Assembly (NCBI GenBank): GCA_040772005.1
Contig: JAXGYZ010000003.1
Coordinates: forward strand, 186,001-250,000
Source: MWBF01 sp040772005
GTDB taxonomy: Bacteria > Chloroflexota > Anaerolineae > CG2-30-64-16
DNA: 64,000 bases
Direction of reading: 5' to 3'
Part shown: positions 8,972 through 17,392 of the stretch, piece by piece
How the letters are laid out: every line of letters begins with the position of its first letter
Numbering within the stretch: the first letter of the stretch is position 1
Program-made: the position numbers and the translations under genes
Notes under the pieces: model-generated
The model's input: the letters and a program-made list of their open reading frames with translations, nothing else
Told to the model about the DNA's origin: nothing
The model's database searches: none

Positions 8972-9045
8972 GGCAGCCTCTCAAACGATTGCGGGCGGAC
9001 ACACGCAGTCTGCTCGTGTGCCCGCCCGCGTCCCTCGTTACCGAG

Positions 9046-10512
9046 TTATGCTTCGCGTTCTTTCCAGGCTGCGTCCAGCGCCGCCTGTACGTCCGCCTTG
9101 GCCGCCATGAGGGCCGCGCGCGGCTCACTCTTCTTGGTCAGGGCAGACTCCCACGCGTTCTTGAAGCCGACCCACATCTCCGCCGCCGCGAGGCCGGCGA
9201 TCTTGCCGCAGCCGACGGCGAAGGTCTCGGACTCCAGATAGCGTTCCATCATGACCTTCTGGCGATCCGGCAGCAGTGAGTAGTACTCCTGCTGCATCAC
9301 GTCCATCGCCGGCTTATAGGTTGGCGGTGTCGGCGCAAAGATCGGCTTGCCCGGCAGCTGCTGGCGTTCCCACTCTTCCGTCTGCAGTTGCAGGCCTACA
9401 GTGCCGGCGGCCTTGACGTACTCCGGCCCGATCACCCACTTGACAAACTCCCAGCCTTCCTCGTAGTACTTGGTGTTCGGGTCGATGACGAAGGTCCAGC
9501 CGCACGACCAGTTGACCTGCTTGTCCTTCATAGCCGCGGGGACGGGCATGCGGCCGGTGCCGTCGTAGTCCAGGTCGGGGAAGCGGGCGTAGAAGTCAAT
9601 CATCCAGTTGCCGTAGGAGCACATGGAGACCATGCCCTGGGCAAACGGATCCACCGGCTGGCCGGAGAAGCCTTCCATGAACGAGGCCGCAGAGGCATAC
9701 CCGCCGCCCGCGTCATCGATGACCTTGACGCACCACTCCAGTGCCTCGACCCATTCGTCGCTGTCGATGAGGACGTTGCGGCCGTCGGCATCCAGGCTGG
9801 TGCCACCGTTCTCCATCGCGTAGATGAGGAGTTGGTCGGAGAGGCCGGGTGGGAAGTTGGGCAGGAAGCCATAGCGTTCAAAGCGGTCGCCGTTCATCTT
9901 GTTCAGCTTGGGCGCCATCGCGTAGATGTCTTCCCAGGTTTCCGCACCCTTGTCGGGATCGAACCCGGCTTCCTCGAAGTGCTTGCGATTCCAGAACCAG
10001 TAGCGCGTGCCTGCAGTGTGCGGCAGGCCATAGAGCTGGCCCTCCCAGGTCAGGTCCTCAATGGGGCCGGCCATGAAGTCGGCCTTGTTGATCTTGTCGC
10101 GCGCCATCAGGTCTTCGATGGAGCGATAGAGGCCGCGCGAGGCAAACTGGCCGAAGGTGTGGCGATTCTGATAGGCGATATCGGGCCCCTTGCCTGCGGC
10201 AACCGCAGTGACGTACTTCGGCGTGCCGTAGACGGCTTCGCCCAGTTCACCGAGGTTGAGCTTGATGTTGGGGTGTTCTTTCTCAAAGACGCCCACAACG
10301 GCCTGTGTCGTGGGATTGACGTTCCACCACAGGTTCAACTGTACCTGCTCGGCTGCGGCGGGAGCCGCAACGGCGGGTTCTGCCTCTTTCGCGGTCCCGG
10401 CAGCAGGCTCAGCTGCAGGGGCCGCAGGCGGTGGTGCGCACGCGGCCAGCATGCCGCCTGCGCCTGCCGTGGCGGCAGCTTTCAGAAACTTGCGACGGGT
10501 CAGGGTGGTCAT
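9046..10512 (-). CDS. Extracellular sugar-binding lipoprotein of the ABC importer
   Basis: This 488-residue protein has a twin-arginine motif (TRRKFLK, residues 5-11) followed by a lipobox LAAC with Cys25. It is therefore exported, probably by Tat, and lipid-anchored. An Ala/Pro-rich spacer follows before the family 1 solute-binding domain (LNLWWNVNPTTQAVVGVFEKEHPNIKL). The C-terminus ends in a basic helix. It is the first gene of the minus-strand transporter operon, with AAGGAG upstream of the ATG at 10512. The frame stays open to 10644, but the Tat motif sets the start. Confidence 0.92.
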   Translation of the reverse strand: MTTLTRRKFLKAAATAGAGGMLAACAPPPAAPAAEPAAGTAKEAEPAVAAPAAAEQVQLNLWWNVNPTTQAVVGVFEKEHPNIKLNLGELGEAVYGTPKYVTAVAAGKGPDIAYQNRHTFGQFASRGLYRSIEDLMARDKINKADFMAGPIEDLTWEGQLYGLPHTAGTRYWFWNRKHFEEAGFDPDKGAETWEDIYAMAPKLNKMNGDRFERYGFLPNFPPGLSDQLLIYAMENGGTSLDADGRNVLIDSDEWVEALEWCVKVIDDAGGGYASAASFMEGFSGQPVDPFAQGMVSMCSYGNWMIDFYARFPDLDYDGTGRMPVPAAMKDKQVNWSCGWTFVIDPNTKYYEEGWEFVKWVIGPEYVKAAGTVGLQLQTEEWERQQLPGKPIFAPTPPTYKPAMDVMQQEYYSLLPDRQKVMMERYLESETFAVGCGKIAGLAAAEMWVGFKNAWESALTKKSEPRAALMAAKADVQAALDAAWKEREA

Positions 10513-10599
10513 ATGATGCTCCTTCGCATGGTAACGGGGTGGAGCGGCGCGGGCAGCAGGACTTTGACGCGCCGCTGAGGCTATATTACACTGAGGATA

Positions 10600-10639
10600 A
10601 CGCAAACGTGCGTACGCCAACAAGGTCCGCGACCGGACC
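10600..10639. promoter_or_regulatory. Inverted repeats between divergent genes
   Basis: The 200-base gap between the ABC operon and the response regulator carries short inverted repeats: ACGCA-N4-TGCGT (10600-10613) and GGTCCG-CGAC-CGGACC (10624-10639). Further CGGAC repeats follow to about 10680. They are candidate regulator sites. No convincing sigma-70 pair was assigned. Confidence 0.35.
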
Positions 10640-10712
10640 AACATGGGACCTGAGCGGACATTAACCGGACATCAGCCGGTCGTTCGCCTGGCATCAACGA
10701 AGCTTCAGGATC

Positions 10713-11948
10713 ATGCCCACATTCCAACTCTTCGAGCAAACACTGCGTGAGGTTGTGGCGCACCTGTACGACCCGGGCCATCGCCCGCCTGACCGTGCCT
10801 GGTGGGGCATGGGACTGGACCCCAGGCAAGGCCTAGATGTGCTGTGGGAGACGGTCCTGCGTGCGATCAAGGACCTGAAGCCCGCTGACCAGACCCCCCC
10901 CGCTGCGCGCATCCGCCGCATCTACGCCCTGCTCAACTACCGTTACGTCGAAAACCTCTCGCAGGAGGGTGCAGCCGAACGCCTGGGCATCACCGCGCGC
11001 CACCTGCGCCGGGAACAACTGGATGCGCTCCACGTGCTGGCACTGCGCCTGTGGGCGGGATCCGAGCCTGCGGCCACGGAGCCGGCGCCTGCTGCGGAGG
11101 GCGTCGACGATCTCGCGGCGGACGAGTCCACGGCCGAGCTCGACCCTCCCGAATGGCGCGCCCAACTGCGCCAGGAGCTGGCCACCCTGCACGAAGGTGC
11201 ACCGGCAGCCGTCGCCAGCCTCAACGAGATCATCACTACGGTCGCCGCGCTGGGCCGCGCGCTGACCGACCGGCGCGGCATCACCCTGCTTGCCGCTCCA
11301 CCCGTTGAGGAGATCTCGGTCGCCATGCACCCCGCCGCGCTGCGCCAGGTGCTGCTGGCAGCCATCGCGGAGCTGGCCGGCCGGATGACACAGGGCCAGC
11401 TCGCGGTGCGCGCACAGCGCCACGCGGAGGGCGTGCGGCTGACCGTCGAAGGCGCGCCCATCCCGGCCCAGTCGCGGCCGGACACCCGCTTCATTCAGGA
11501 CTTGCTTGACGTGCCGGGGGGCATTGCCTCGGTGGAGGGCGGCGCAGAGGGCGTCGTCATTCACATCGACCTCCCTGCGGTCGAGCACGTCGTGCTCGTA
11601 GTGGATGACAATCTCGACATGGCACACCTGTACCGCCGCTACCTGACGGGGACCGGCTTCTACATGATCCACGCCGCGCAGGGCCAGCATGCGCTCGTCG
11701 CTGCGGAGAGCAGCGCGCCCGCGGTCATTGTGCTCGACGTGATGCTGCCCGACGTCGATGGCTGGGCGCTGCTGACGCAGATGCACGAGCACCCGGCCCT
11801 GCGCGCGGTGCCGATCATCGTCTGCTCGGTGGTGCGCGAGGAGGAGCTGGCCCTCGCGCTCGGTGCGGCCGCGTACCTGCGCAAGCCGATCAGCCGCGAG
11901 GCGTTTCTTGGCGCGCTGGACGAGGCCGTTACTCCCCCTCGAGTGTGA
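10713..11948 (+). CDS. Response regulator with N-terminal HTH-like and degenerate ATPase-like regions
   Basis: This 411-residue protein ends in a receiver domain (about 290-410): VVLVVDDNLDMAHL supplies the acidic pocket, LDVMLPDVDGW the phosphoacceptor Asp, and YLRKPIS the lysine. The N-terminal 120 residues contain a sigma-factor-like helix-turn-helix (LSQEGAAERLGITARHLRREQ). The middle resembles a histidine-kinase ATPase domain that has lost its G boxes. The domain order is unusual, since most regulators carry the receiver first. It probably works with the convergent hybrid kinase, whose gene overlaps its last 20 bases. Confidence 0.75.
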   Translation: MPTFQLFEQTLREVVAHLYDPGHRPPDRAWWGMGLDPRQGLDVLWETVLRAIKDLKPADQTPPAARIRRIYALLNYRYVENLSQEGAAERLGITARHLRREQLDALHVLALRLWAGSEPAATEPAPAAEGVDDLAADESTAELDPPEWRAQLRQELATLHEGAPAAVASLNEIITTVAALGRALTDRRGITLLAAPPVEEISVAMHPAALRQVLLAAIAELAGRMTQGQLAVRAQRHAEGVRLTVEGAPIPAQSRPDTRFIQDLLDVPGGIASVEGGAEGVVIHIDLPAVEHVVLVVDDNLDMAHLYRRYLTGTGFYMIHAAQGQHALVAAESSAPAVIVLDVMLPDVDGWALLTQMHEHPALRAVPIIVCSVVREEELALALGAAAYLRKPISREAFLGALDEAVTPPRV

Positions 11949-14118
11949 TCTGCGACAGCGCCAGTGCGCAGCGTACCAACCGCGCCGCGCCGAACCCCGT
12001 TTCGGCCGCGAGCGCCACGACGTCGCTGCGCTGCGGTTCCTCCACCGGGTCCTGCGCCGTGACCAGCACGACGGGGATGTCCGCAATGTCCGGGGCCCCG
12101 GCCTTCGCCGCGAGCACGTCCCAGCCGCTAATATCGGGCAGCATGATGTCGAGCAGCACCAGCGCGGGCTGGTGCTCGCGCAGCGCGGCGAGCGCGCTGC
12201 GGCCATCCGCCGCAGTCACGCTGCGCACCTCCGGCACGATCAGCCCCAGCATGCGCGTCCAGAGCATCAGGACGTCCGGGTCGTCATCCACCAGCAGCAC
12301 CGGCCCGCGCGCGCCGGCCGCCTCCGGCGGGCCTTCCTCTGCACTGACGATGCCTGCGCGTGTAAGCGTCCGCTGCAGGTCGGCCCGCGTGATGGGCTTG
12401 ATCAGGTAATCGAGCGCATGATACCGGGCTGCGCGCGGCACGGCCAGCGGCATGACGCAGCCGAGGAGGGGCACCGCGCCTAGCGCGCCCCGCGCGGCCT
12501 GCAGCGCAGGCAACAGCTCGTCCGCGCTCGCCGCGTTGACGATGCCCGCATGCACCGCGCCGCTCTGCACGACTTGGGCGGCTTCGGGTAGGTCGCGTGT
12601 TCCGACGAGCTCGACCATGTCGCGCAGCCGGCCCAACTCCGCCTGGAGTGCGCCGCTCTCGTCGCAGACCAGCACGCGCGGGACCGCGGCCAGGTCGGGC
12701 AGGTCGGCCAGCCGGCGGCGCTCGCGCCACATCCAGTCGTCGTTCAGCCAGCGGGTGGGGCGCACGGCCGGGTCCAACTCGGCAGATGTGGGCAGCTCGA
12801 AGTGAAACGAAGTGCCCACGCCCACCTCGCTCTCCAGCCAGATGCGCCCGCCGTGCAGTTCCACGAACTGCTTGCTGATTGTCAGCCCCAGGCCCGTCCC
12901 GCCCCGGTCGCGCCAGAGCTGCTGCCTGCCCTGGCAGAAGGGCTCGAAGATGCGCTCGATGTCCTCCGGCGGGATGCCTGCGCCGGTGTCGTGGACGGTG
13001 ACGACGACCGACTCGGGCCGCACGCGCATCACGAGGCTGATCTGCCCCTGCTCGGTGAAGCGCACCGCATTGCTCAGCAGGTTGAGGATGACCTGGCGGA
13101 TGCGCGTCCGGTCGCAGTAGACCTCCGGCAGGTCCGGCGGAATCTCGACCTGCAGATCCAGCCCCTTCTTGCGAAGCCACGGGCCGACGACGTCTAGGGC
13201 TTCCCGGCTGATAGCGGCCAGGTCGGTGCGCTCGCGATGCAGCGTCAGCCGGCCGGCCTCCACCTGGCTCAGGTCCAGCACGTCGTTGATCAGCCCGGCC
13301 AGGTGTTCGCAGTTGCGCTGGACGATCGCCAGGTCCTCCACCGCGGCGCGCGGCAAGGGCCGGCCGTACACCTCCGGGGCTTTCACCATCAGGTCCACCA
13401 GGCCGATGATCATGTTGAGCGGCGTGCGGAACTCGTGGCTCACCTTGGCAACGACGTTAGCCTTGGTCTGCTGCGCCTCTTCCGCGATGCGGCGCAGCGC
13501 GACAAGCCGCTCATTCGAGATGGCAAGCTGGCGGCTGACGTGGGTCAGGTCCTCTACCATCTGCTCGTACTTGATCTTGCGTTCGACCGCGTCCGCGAGC
13601 TGCGCCTGCGCGTCGGCGTAGTAGCCGGCGGCCCACCCGGCAAAACGCGCGACCGGCTGGTAGATGAGGAAGATGACGCCGGTGATGGCCCAGACAGCAA
13701 TCAGGGTGACCACCGAGTGCATCCCGAAGATGGGGAACAGCACGTAGGCCGCGCCCGTGACCGGCGCAGCCAGGAGCAGTGCAGAGACGATGGCCGCTGT
13801 GCCGGCTGCAGCAGGTATGCTGAGCAACGCGCCGGCCAGCGCGACCGGCGCGGCCAGCAATGGCAGCAACGCATCCGTCGCGAGCGTGTTGCGCGCCATC
13901 AATACCGCGGCGCTCAGGAGCAGCACCAGCAGCCAGCGTGCCAGCAACGGCTGCCACATGTCGATCAGGATGGTTAGCGCGGCGGCCACCGCCAGCGGCA
14001 TGAGCACCGGGTGCGGTCCGGTCAGCCAGACAACCACGAGGCTGACGAGCATCACCAGCGCGGCGGCAGGCCGCAGGCAGACGCGCAACTCGGTGGTAAA
14101 GCGGGTTTGTGGGGTCAT
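11929..14118 (-). CDS. Membrane hybrid histidine kinase with two receiver-like domains
   Basis: This 729-residue protein has five or six hydrophobic helices (about residues 18-155) with no large extracellular loop, then a coiled stretch. Next come HisKA with His228 in VSHEFRTPLN and the HATPase boxes (LLSNAVRF, DTGAGIPPEDIERIF, GTGLGLTIS). The first receiver-like region (VPRVLVCDESGAL) has a degenerate acidic site. The C-terminal receiver is intact (LLVDDDPDVL, LVLLDIMLPDISGW, VLVTAQ). The ATG at 14118 is preferred to the upstream end of the frame because membrane segments begin directly after it. The input signal is unknown. Confidence 0.85.
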   Translation of the reverse strand: MTPQTRFTTELRVCLRPAAALVMLVSLVVVWLTGPHPVLMPLAVAAALTILIDMWQPLLARWLLVLLLSAAVLMARNTLATDALLPLLAAPVALAGALLSIPAAAGTAAIVSALLLAAPVTGAAYVLFPIFGMHSVVTLIAVWAITGVIFLIYQPVARFAGWAAGYYADAQAQLADAVERKIKYEQMVEDLTHVSRQLAISNERLVALRRIAEEAQQTKANVVAKVSHEFRTPLNMIIGLVDLMVKAPEVYGRPLPRAAVEDLAIVQRNCEHLAGLINDVLDLSQVEAGRLTLHRERTDLAAISREALDVVGPWLRKKGLDLQVEIPPDLPEVYCDRTRIRQVILNLLSNAVRFTEQGQISLVMRVRPESVVVTVHDTGAGIPPEDIERIFEPFCQGRQQLWRDRGGTGLGLTISKQFVELHGGRIWLESEVGVGTSFHFELPTSAELDPAVRPTRWLNDDWMWRERRRLADLPDLAAVPRVLVCDESGALQAELGRLRDMVELVGTRDLPEAAQVVQSGAVHAGIVNAASADELLPALQAARGALGAVPLLGCVMPLAVPRAARYHALDYLIKPITRADLQRTLTRAGIVSAEEGPPEAAGARGPVLLVDDDPDVLMLWTRMLGLIVPEVRSVTAADGRSALAALREHQPALVLLDIMLPDISGWDVLAAKAGAPDIADIPVVLVTAQDPVEEPQRSDVVALAAETGFGAARLVRCALALSQITLEGE

Positions 14119-14157
14119 GGTGAACGGCTCCCAGGTCTGCAGGTCATCTACATATGC

Positions 14158-14181
14158 GGGGCCGACACACCGGTCGGCCCC
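14158..14181. repeat. GGGGC-type palindrome at gene end
   Basis: A 9-base inverted repeat GGGGCCGAC (14158-14166) / GTCGGCCCC (14173-14181) lies between the corrinoid gene and the kinase gene. It touches the stop codon of the corrinoid gene (14181-14183). It belongs to the same family as the elements at 14870, 21318 and 63240. Confidence 0.55.
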
Positions 14182-14843
14182 TACGGGGCGGTCACCAGGC
14201 GCTGGCACAGGCGTACGCCCTCCATCGCATCGGTGGACCAATGATCCGCTCCCACGTACGCGCAGACCTGGGCGTCCACCTGGCCGCCGAGCAGGATGGG
14301 GATGCGTGTGCCGTCGGCGGCCATCATCGCGCGCAGCGCGTTGACCGTCTCGCGCATCGTCGGGTGGGCCGCGGTAATCAGGCCGGACATGCCGATGATG
14401 TCGGGCTCAAACATGCGCGCCTGCGCCACGAACTCCTCGGGCGCGACATCGACGCCCAGATCAAGCACGTTGAAACCGTAGACGCGCAGCAGCATGACCA
14501 GCAGGTTTTTGCCCAGGTCGTGGATGTCTCCCTGCACCGTACCCAGCAGCACCCGGCCGGCGCTCTTGCCGGAGAAGCGCTCCTCGACCGAGGGCATGAC
14601 AATCTCCATCACCTCGCGCAGGATCTCGCCCGCCATGATCAGGCCCGACAGGAAGTAACGCTGTTGGGTGTAACGCTCTCCGACCTCGCGCATGCCCGCC
14701 TGGCAGTCCTCGATGATGCGCAGCGGGTCGTCGCCGCGCGCCATGCGCCAGCGTACGAGAGCCAATACCTCGTTCTCCCGCAGGTCGGCCAGTGCGGCAG
14801 ACAGGCGTCGTTGGATATCGTCGTTGTTCTCAGGTCGATCCAT
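14181..14843 (-). CDS. Corrinoid (B12-binding) methyltransferase protein, MtaC/MtbC type
   Basis: This 220-residue protein has a four-helix cap domain (residues 1-95) and a Rossmann-like cobalamin domain with the DxHxxG motif GDIHDLGKN (His108 as the lower cobalt ligand). GLITAAHPTM and LLGGQVDAQVC follow. It would carry a methyl group on cobalt between two methyltransferases. It is divergent from the two identical corrinoid proteins encoded on the other strand and lies downstream of the GntR regulator, so it probably pairs with a different methyltransferase. The start is the ATG at 14843. Confidence 0.88.
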   Translation of the reverse strand: MDRPENNDDIQRRLSAALADLRENEVLALVRWRMARGDDPLRIIEDCQAGMREVGERYTQQRYFLSGLIMAGEILREVMEIVMPSVEERFSGKSAGRVLLGTVQGDIHDLGKNLLVMLLRVYGFNVLDLGVDVAPEEFVAQARMFEPDIIGMSGLITAAHPTMRETVNALRAMMAADGTRIPILLGGQVDAQVCAYVGADHWSTDAMEGVRLCQRLVTAP

Positions 14844-14869
14844 GCTCACTCTCCGGGCCAAGTCGTGTA

Positions 14870-14962
14870 GGGGCGGGGTCTCCCCGCCCCTTTGGGCGAG
14901 GCGACCTCGCCCCTTTGGGTGAGGCGACCTCGCCCCTTTGGGCGAGGCGACCTCGCCCCTAC
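14870..14962. repeat. Cluster of GGGGC/GCCCC palindromic repeats
   Basis: The stretch begins GTAGGGGCGGGG and continues with three near-identical units containing GAGGCGACCTCGCCCCTTTGG, ending CCCCTAC. Units alternate complementary arms, so strong hairpins can form. It sits between the GntR gene and the corrinoid gene and could act as a terminator or mRNA stabiliser. No gene is seen. Confidence 0.7.
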
Positions 14963-14974
14963 CGTTCTGGTCCC

Positions 14975-15766
14975 TCACCTCGCCCCAACAGCGCTGGGCA
15001 CGCCGACGGTCGCGTGGAAACGCAGGCGATCCCCGCGCACGATAAACCAGCCCCAACTGATAGGCCGGTCCTCAAAGTCGTAGAAGGTGTGCTCGATGCG
15101 GAACGCGGCGCTGCCGACCGCTGCGTCGAGCAGCCGCGCTTCCTCCTCGGTGAGCACCGTCGTCTGGATCTGCAGGTCGCCCCGCTTGAGCACCGTCTCG
15201 CCCCGGCCCTGGAACAGGCCCTGCAGGCTGGTGATGCCCATCTCCGCCTCGACGACGGGCCGCGCGGGGTCGAAGACCAGGTACTCCCGGTGATAAGCGA
15301 CGGGCGCACTGTCGCGCGAGAGCAGCCGCCGGATGGCGATAACCTTGTCGTCGACGGGCACGCCCAGCCGCTGGTGGATGCGCGGGGTTGAGGGGATCGT
15401 GCGCACCGACAGAAAGCGCACCGAGGTGCGCTCGCCGCTGAACAGTTCCTCCAGCGCGTGCAGCCCGAAGGTCGCCGCGCCCAGCACCAGCGGCTTGACG
15501 AACGTGCCGCGGCCGCGCGCGGCCGTCACCAGCCCCTCGTCCAGCAGGATATTCAGGGCGCGGCGCGCGGTCATCGGGCTGACGCCGTACCGCTCGCAGA
15601 GCTGCACCTCCGAGGGTACGCGGTCGCCCGGCCGCAGCTCGCCGGACGCGATTTGCTGGCGCAAGATGTGGGCAAGCTGGTAGTAGGGCGGCTCGAACCG
15701 TTCGCGGTCGATGCGCGGTGCACCGGCGGGCGACGCAGGAGGGGCGGGCGGTGTCTGGCGGCTCAT
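14975..15766 (-). CDS. GntR/HutC-family transcriptional regulator (UTRA effector domain)
   Basis: This 263-residue protein has an N-terminal winged helix (about 25-95: YYQLAHILRQQIASGELRPGDRVPSE, then VSPMTARRALNILLDEGLV) and a C-terminal UTRA ligand-binding domain (YHREYLVFDP, TFYDFEDRPISWGWFIVRGDR). Such proteins repress catabolic operons until a small ligand binds. It is transcribed away from the corrinoid methyltransferase operon from overlapping promoters, so it probably controls both directions and its ligand is likely the methylated substrate or a product. The start at 15766 follows a weak ribosome site. Confidence 0.85.
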   Translation of the reverse strand: MSRQTPPAPPASPAGAPRIDRERFEPPYYQLAHILRQQIASGELRPGDRVPSEVQLCERYGVSPMTARRALNILLDEGLVTAARGRGTFVKPLVLGAATFGLHALEELFSGERTSVRFLSVRTIPSTPRIHQRLGVPVDDKVIAIRRLLSRDSAPVAYHREYLVFDPARPVVEAEMGITSLQGLFQGRGETVLKRGDLQIQTTVLTEEEARLLDAAVGSAAFRIEHTFYDFEDRPISWGWFIVRGDRLRFHATVGVPSAVGAR

Positions 15767-15791
15767 CGTTATACGTCTTCTTTCGTACAGG

Positions 15792-15842
15792 ATGATACAA
15801 CGGTTTGTCTTTTTTGACAAATACCCTAGGGTATTATAGAAT
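15792..15842. promoter_or_regulatory. Overlapping divergent promoters with embedded operators
   Basis: On the plus strand TTGACA (15814-15819), a 17-base spacer and TAGAAT (15837-15842) form a near-consensus promoter for the corrinoid operon. Its spacer is almost filled by a perfect 16-base palindrome AATACCCTAGGGTATT (15820-15835). On the minus strand TTGTCA (15820-15815), 17 bases and TATCAT (15797-15792) form the GntR promoter. A second inverted repeat TTTGTC-N6-GACAAA (15804-15821) covers the overlap. A repressor bound here would block both directions; the adjacent GntR protein is the obvious candidate. Confidence 0.7.
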
Positions 15843-15880
15843 CCCGCCAATACGTTTTAGCTCCGGCCAAAGGAGTCTCA

Positions 15881-16567
15881 TTGTCTGCTTCACGCAAGGT
15901 TCTCGCCTGTGCCACGGTGATGGAGGAACTGCTGCCGCTGCTCCCACCGGATGTCAGTTACCAGGTCTTCGATTTCGGCCTCCACCTGCAGCCCGGCTCG
16001 CTCAAGGCCGCGCTCCAGGAGGCGATCGACGCAGCCGCCGGCGCCGTGGACGAAATCCTGTTGGGCTACGGTTTCTGCAGCATGGCCGTCATGGGCCTGC
16101 GCGCCAACGGCTGCACGCTGGTCATTCCGCACGTCGATGACTGCATCTCTATCTTCCTCGGCTCGCGCGACGAGTACAAGAAGCAGATCAAGGCCGAACC
16201 CGGCACGTACTACCTCACGAAGGGGTGGATCGAGGTCGGTGACACGCCGTTCAGCGACTTCGACCGGCTGGCCGCGAAGTACGGCGAGGCGCGGGCCGAC
16301 CGCCTGATCCGGCTCTCCATCAAGCATTACACGCGGCTGGCCCTTATCGATACGGGCCGCGGCGATATGACGCAGTACCGCGAATACACTCAGCGCTTGG
16401 CGGAGCGCTGGGGCCTGCGGTTCGAGGAGATCCAGGGCTCCAACTCGCTGGCGCACAAGATGCTGACCGGCCCCTGGGACGACGAATTCGTGGTCGTGCC
16501 GCCCGGCGAGATCGTCCGCTACGAGCATTTCTTCCCGGCGGCCCGCCCGCCATCAACGTCAGAGTGA
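15881..16567 (+). CDS. DUF1638 family protein
   Basis: This 228-residue protein matches the DUF1638 family: short motifs ACATVMEELLPLLPP, LLGYGFCSMAVMGL and DDCISIFLGSRDEY are recognisable. The family has no proven enzymatic role but is often found beside corrinoid methyltransferase genes, as here. Conserved Cys and His residues suggest metal or corrinoid handling. The start is TTG at 15881 with AAGGAG at 15869-15874. It is the first gene of the plus-strand operon, nine bases before the next gene. Confidence 0.72.
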   Translation: MSASRKVLACATVMEELLPLLPPDVSYQVFDFGLHLQPGSLKAALQEAIDAAAGAVDEILLGYGFCSMAVMGLRANGCTLVIPHVDDCISIFLGSRDEYKKQIKAEPGTYYLTKGWIEVGDTPFSDFDRLAAKYGEARADRLIRLSIKHYTRLALIDTGRGDMTQYREYTQRLAERWGLRFEEIQGSNSLAHKMLTGPWDDEFVVVPPGEIVRYEHFFPAARPPSTSE

Positions 16568-16576
16568 GGTTGCAGC

Positions 16577-17371
16577 ATGAAGATTATCGGTGAGAAGATC
16601 AACGGCACCCGCAAGTCGGTCAAAGAGGCGATCCTGAACCGCGATGCCGAATTCATTCAGCGGCTCGCAACCAGCCAGGCAGAGGCTGGCTCCACGTGGA
16701 TCGACGTCAACGCGGGCACGCCGACCGAGCGCGAGCCGGATGACCTGGTCTGGCTGGTGCAGACGGTGCAGGCCGTCGTGGAGAAGCCGCTCTGTCTCGA
16801 CAGTGCGAATTCCGCGGCCCTGGCCGCGGCGCTGCTGGAGGTCAAGCGGCCGCCCCTCATCAACTCCATCAGCGGCGAGGCTGCCCGGCTGACCGGCGTG
16901 TTGCCACTGGCTGCGCAGGCGCAGGGCGGCATCATCGCGCTGGCGATGGACGACAAGGGCATCCCCGCAGAGGTGGATGGCCGGCTGGCGATCGTCCGCC
17001 GCCTGATTGAAGAGACCCGCGGCGCCGGCATCCCGGATGAGCAGGTGTACGTGGACCCGCTGGTCATGACCATCGGCGCGAGCGGCAACGCAGCGCGCGT
17101 CGCGCTGGGCACGGTCCGCGCAGTCAAGGGTGAATTCCCCAAGGTGCACTTCACCTCAGGCCTCAGCAATGTGTCTTACGGCCTGCCCGTGCGCACACTC
17201 ATCAACCGGGCGTTCCTCACGCTCATGCTGGAGGCCGGGCTGGACTCGGCCATCCTCGACCCGCTGGACCGGGAGCTGCGCAAGGCGCTGCTGGCCGCCG
17301 AAGCCACGCTCGGTATCGACCGCCATTGTCTCAACTATACCCGTGCGTTTCGCGCGGGTCTGCTGGAATAA
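16577..17371 (+). CDS. Methyltetrahydrofolate:corrinoid methyltransferase-like protein (DHPS fold)
   Basis: This 264-residue protein is of the dihydropteroate-synthase/AcsE type. MKIIGEKINGTRKSVKEAI opens the barrel. TWIDVNAGTP, PLCLDSAN, LINSISGE and VDPLVMTIG match pterin-binding loops. In O-demethylase systems this component moves the methyl group between methyl-cob(III)alamin and tetrahydrofolate. It would be the folate-side transferase for the corrinoid proteins that follow at once. Direction cannot be read from sequence, but a catabolic operon suggests transfer to folate. Confidence 0.85.
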   Translation: MKIIGEKINGTRKSVKEAILNRDAEFIQRLATSQAEAGSTWIDVNAGTPTEREPDDLVWLVQTVQAVVEKPLCLDSANSAALAAALLEVKRPPLINSISGEAARLTGVLPLAAQAQGGIIALAMDDKGIPAEVDGRLAIVRRLIEETRGAGIPDEQVYVDPLVMTIGASGNAARVALGTVRAVKGEFPKVHFTSGLSNVSYGLPVRTLINRAFLTLMLEAGLDSAILDPLDRELRKALLAAEATLGIDRHCLNYTRAFRAGLLE

Positions 17372-17392
17372 GACCGTAGAAGGAGTTTTCCA

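Noticed and set aside
14870..14962. Short CRISPR-like array
   Set aside because: Units are self-complementary, irregular, with no unique spacers and no cas genes. The same holds for 21318-21415.
15767..15880. Cobalamin riboswitch before the corrinoid operon
   Set aside because: The region is too short and has no B12-box-like sequence; control appears to be at the promoter by palindromes.
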